Assembly (NCBI GenBank): GCA_021828245.1
Contig: JAKASC010000124.1
Span: 1 to 7,089 of the forward strand
Source of the DNA: Acidobacteriota bacterium
Lineage (GTDB): Bacteria; Acidobacteriota; Terriglobia; UBA7540
Direction: 5' to 3'
DNA: 7,089 bases
The notes under the pieces were generated by a model. That model saw only the letters and a list, made by a program, of their open reading frames with translations. It was not told the DNA's origin and did not search any database. Positions 5,408-7,089 of this stretch are shown here, piece by piece. The position numbers and the translations under genes were made by a program. Position 1 is the stretch's first letter, and each line of letters begins with the position of its first letter.

Positions 5408-6799
5408 TCACGGCTGGGAGTCGTCGGGCACGCCGATTTTAGACAGCCGGTAGCGCAACGCGTTGCGGGAAAGCCCCAATAGCCGCGCCGCTTGGGACTT
5501 GTTGCCGCCGGCGCGCCGCAGTGCTTCGCGGATAATTTCATCTTCGAACTGCTCTAGTGTGAGGCCAGGCGGCAACCACGGCGTTTCGTCTCCCATCGGC
5601 GACGGCACCCGTGAGCCTACGGGGTTTGCCGCCGGCGGGAGGTCCAAGTAGATATCGCCCACGTCAATTTTGTCATGACTTGCCATGACCACAGCCCGTT
5701 CGATGACATTTTCCAGCTCACGGACATTACCTGGCCAATGAAATTCCATGAGCCGCTTCAGGGCCGCAGGAGTGATGCCGGTAATGGCCTTGGAAGCTTC
5801 ATCGGCGAAACGGGCAATAAAATGGTCCACCAGATAGGGAATGTCTTCTTTGTGCTCTCGGAGCGGTGGAATGGAGATGGGGACCACGTTGAGGCGATAG
5901 TAGAGATCTTCACGAAAAGTTCCTTGCTCCAGCGCAGCCCGCAGATCCTGGTTGGTGGCGGCAACGATACGGACATCCACCTTCAAGGTTTTGGTTCCCC
6001 CGAGCCTCTCAAATTCGCGCTCCTGGAGGACGCGAAGGAGCTTAACCTGGAGCGATCCGGGCATATCGCCGATTTCGTCCAGGAAGATCGTGCCCTGGTC
6101 GGCCAGCTCAAATTTGCCGGGCTTTGACGATGTGGCGCCCGTAAAGGCCCCCTTCTCATAACCGAAAAGCTCGCTTTCCAGAAGGTTTTCCGGGATCGCT
6201 GTGCAATTGATCTTCACAAAAGGCCCGGCGGCGCGGCGCGAATGCTGATGCAAAGCGCGTGCCAGCAAGTCCTTGCCGACGCCGCTTTCCCCGCCGAACA
6301 AGACCGTGGCGTTGGTGGGAGCCACACGTTCAACCGCCGCCAGCACCTCCTGCATTTTGGCACTGCGTGCAACAATGTTTTTGAACTCGTAGCGCCGGCC
6401 CAAGGCTTCTCGCAAAGAGCGGTTCTCCTCCCTCAGACGGCGAACGTCAAGTTCTTTGCGAATTACGAGCTTAATCTCTTCCAGCGAGAAGGGTTTGAGA
6501 ACGTAGTCGCTGGCCCCGGCTTTCATCGCTTCCACGGCGCTTTCGATGGTGCCGTAAGCCGTCATGACAATTACAGGCAAGGCCCCGTTGATCCGTTTGG
6601 CAGCCTGAAGAAATTCCAGGCCGTTCATGCCGGGGAGCTTGACGTCGGTCAACACCGCGTCCACCGGTTCCGCGGTCAACATTTTAAGAGCGGTCTCAGC
6701 ATCGGGAGCCGTTCGCACCGCGTAACCTTCCTCGGCCAAGTTCAGCTCCAGAAGCCGCCGCATTTTAGGCTCGTCTTCAACGATTAGGAGGGTCGCCAT
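5408..6799 (-). CDS. Sigma-54-dependent response regulator, NtrC family (receiver-AAA+-Fis)
   Basis: This cytoplasmic regulator, once phosphorylated by a partner kinase, would use ATP to open sigma-54 RNA polymerase complexes. The 463 residues hold a receiver domain (1-120) with acidic pocket Glu8/Asp9, phospho-acceptor Asp52, Thr80 and Lys102. After a charged linker helix comes an AAA+ domain (about 141-375) with Walker A GESGVGK (170-176), the sigma-54 contact loop GAFTGA (217-222), Walker B IFLDEIGD (238-245) and arginines in FREDLYYRLNV. A Fis-type helix-turn-helix lies at about 415-455 (NKSQAARLLGLSRNALRYRL). The ATG at 6799 has GGAG five bases upstream and starts directly with the receiver fold; an in-frame ATG at 6853 would add 18 residues unlike the family. 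The end of a histidine kinase lies 96 nt upstream, so the two probably form a pair. The domain order matches AtoC/ZraR/NtrC-like proteins, but the target genes cannot be told. Confidence 0.96.
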   Translation of the reverse strand: MATLLIVEDEPKMRRLLELNLAEEGYAVRTAPDAETALKMLTAEPVDAVLTDVKLPGMNGLEFLQAAKRINGALPVIVMTAYGTIESAVEAMKAGASDYVLKPFSLEEIKLVIRKELDVRRLREENRSLREALGRRYEFKNIVARSAKMQEVLAAVERVAPTNATVLFGGESGVGKDLLARALHQHSRRAAGPFVKINCTAIPENLLESELFGYEKGAFTGATSSKPGKFELADQGTIFLDEIGDMPGSLQVKLLRVLQEREFERLGGTKTLKVDVRIVAATNQDLRAALEQGTFREDLYYRLNVVPISIPPLREHKEDIPYLVDHFIARFADEASKAITGITPAALKRLMEFHWPGNVRELENVIERAVVMASHDKIDVGDIYLDLPPAANPVGSRVPSPMGDETPWLPPGLTLEQFEDEIIREALRRAGGNKSQAARLLGLSRNALRYRLSKIGVPDDSQP

Positions 6800-6804
6800 G
6801 GTCG

Positions 6805-6808
6805 CTCC
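6805..6808 (-). promoter_or_regulatory. Ribosome binding site of the response regulator
   Basis: GGAG lies five bases before the ATG at 6799 on the minus strand. It supports this start over the in-frame ATG at 6853. Confidence 0.6.
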
Positions 6809-6895
6809 ATTAGTGTGTTTGTCAGCATGGGATCGCTTTGTCGCGCGCCCCAACGGCGACTCACCGTGCCGCCTCGCAGCAAGGGCGCGGCCGTT

Positions 6896-7089
6896 TCACG
6901 CCGGGAGGAACACGCGAAAGGTTGCGCCTTTCCCGTTGTTCGTCTGAACGCGAATGGAGCCACCGTGGTCGTCCACGATCTTGGATACAATCGAAAGGCC
7001 CAAACCCACGCCCGTCGGCTTGGTCGTAAAAAACGGATTGAAGATCTGTTCTTGAAGCTCCGGCGAAATGCCGGGGCCGGTATCTTCAA
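6896..7089 (-). CDS. Sensor histidine kinase, C-terminal end of the ATPase domain (partial)
   Basis: Only the last 63 codons and the TGA stop are in the window; the gene continues beyond position 7089. They encode the end of a HATPase_c domain: G1 box DTGPGIS, F box NPFFTTKP, G2 box GVGLGLSIV, then a final strand region GGSIRVQTNNGKGATFRVFL and the end of the protein. These boxes bind ATP, which the kinase uses to phosphorylate its own histidine before passing the phosphate to a response regulator. The histidine box, sensor domain and any membrane segments are outside the window. The TTKPTGVGLGL form is typical of NtrB-like and related kinases that pair with NtrC-family regulators, which fits the gene that follows 96 nt downstream on the same strand. 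Its signal is unknown. Confidence 0.93.
   Translation of the reverse strand, partial: EDTGPGISPELQEQIFNPFFTTKPTGVGLGLSIVSKIVDDHGGSIRVQTNNGKGATFRVFLPA

Noticed and set aside
5185..5541. A 118-codon minus-strand frame running from the end of the response regulator into the tRNA
   Set aside because: It overlaps the conserved Fis-type domain in another frame and the tRNA gene; the product shows no recognisable features.
1..7089. CRISPR arrays, insertion sequences, toxin-antitoxin or phage genes
   Set aside because: No spaced direct repeats, transposase or integrase motifs, or foreign-looking base composition were seen; nearly all of the window is explained by conserved housekeeping and regulatory genes.

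Overview
This is a GC-rich (roughly 57-60%, by eye) bacterial chromosomal window in which every supported gene lies on the minus strand, so transcription runs from position 7089 towards position 1. The content is housekeeping rather than accessory. The gene order uppS-cdsA-dxr-rseP-ispG occurs in several phyla. Together with the style of the NtrC-type regulator it suggests a free-living Gram-negative of the Acidobacteriota or a related lineage. That assignment is inference, because the window holds no rRNA or other marker that settles it.

Layout in transcription order: (1) the C-terminal end of a sensor histidine kinase (7089-6896, cut by the window edge); (2) its likely partner, a complete sigma-54-dependent NtrC-family response regulator (6799-5408); (3) an intergenic stretch with a good extended -10 promoter; (4) a complete tRNA-Ile(GAT) gene with encoded CCA (5220-5144); (5) a short spacer with at most a weak promoter; (6) uppS (GTG start at 4948), cdsA, dxr and rseP, closely packed or overlapping; (7) a 97-nt gap with two back-to-back hairpins and a possible promoter; (8) ispG from a GTG at 660, cut by the left edge after 220 codons.

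Functionally, the five-gene cluster joins isoprenoid supply to envelope building. Dxr and IspG are the first committed and a late iron-sulfur step of the MEP pathway, UppS turns the resulting isoprenyl diphosphates into the C55 carrier for peptidoglycan and O-antigen, CdsA makes CDP-diacylglycerol for phospholipids, and RseP is the membrane site-2 protease that usually takes part in envelope-stress signalling. The two-component pair upstream is separated from this cluster by the tRNA and its promoter and probably forms its own unit; its signal and targets are not visible here.

I found no mobile element, CRISPR array, phage gene or novel defence-like system. The points most worth a second look are the stand-alone tRNA-Ile(GAT) in front of the cluster, the tandem hairpins before ispG, the corrected uppS start, and a small insertion in RseP.
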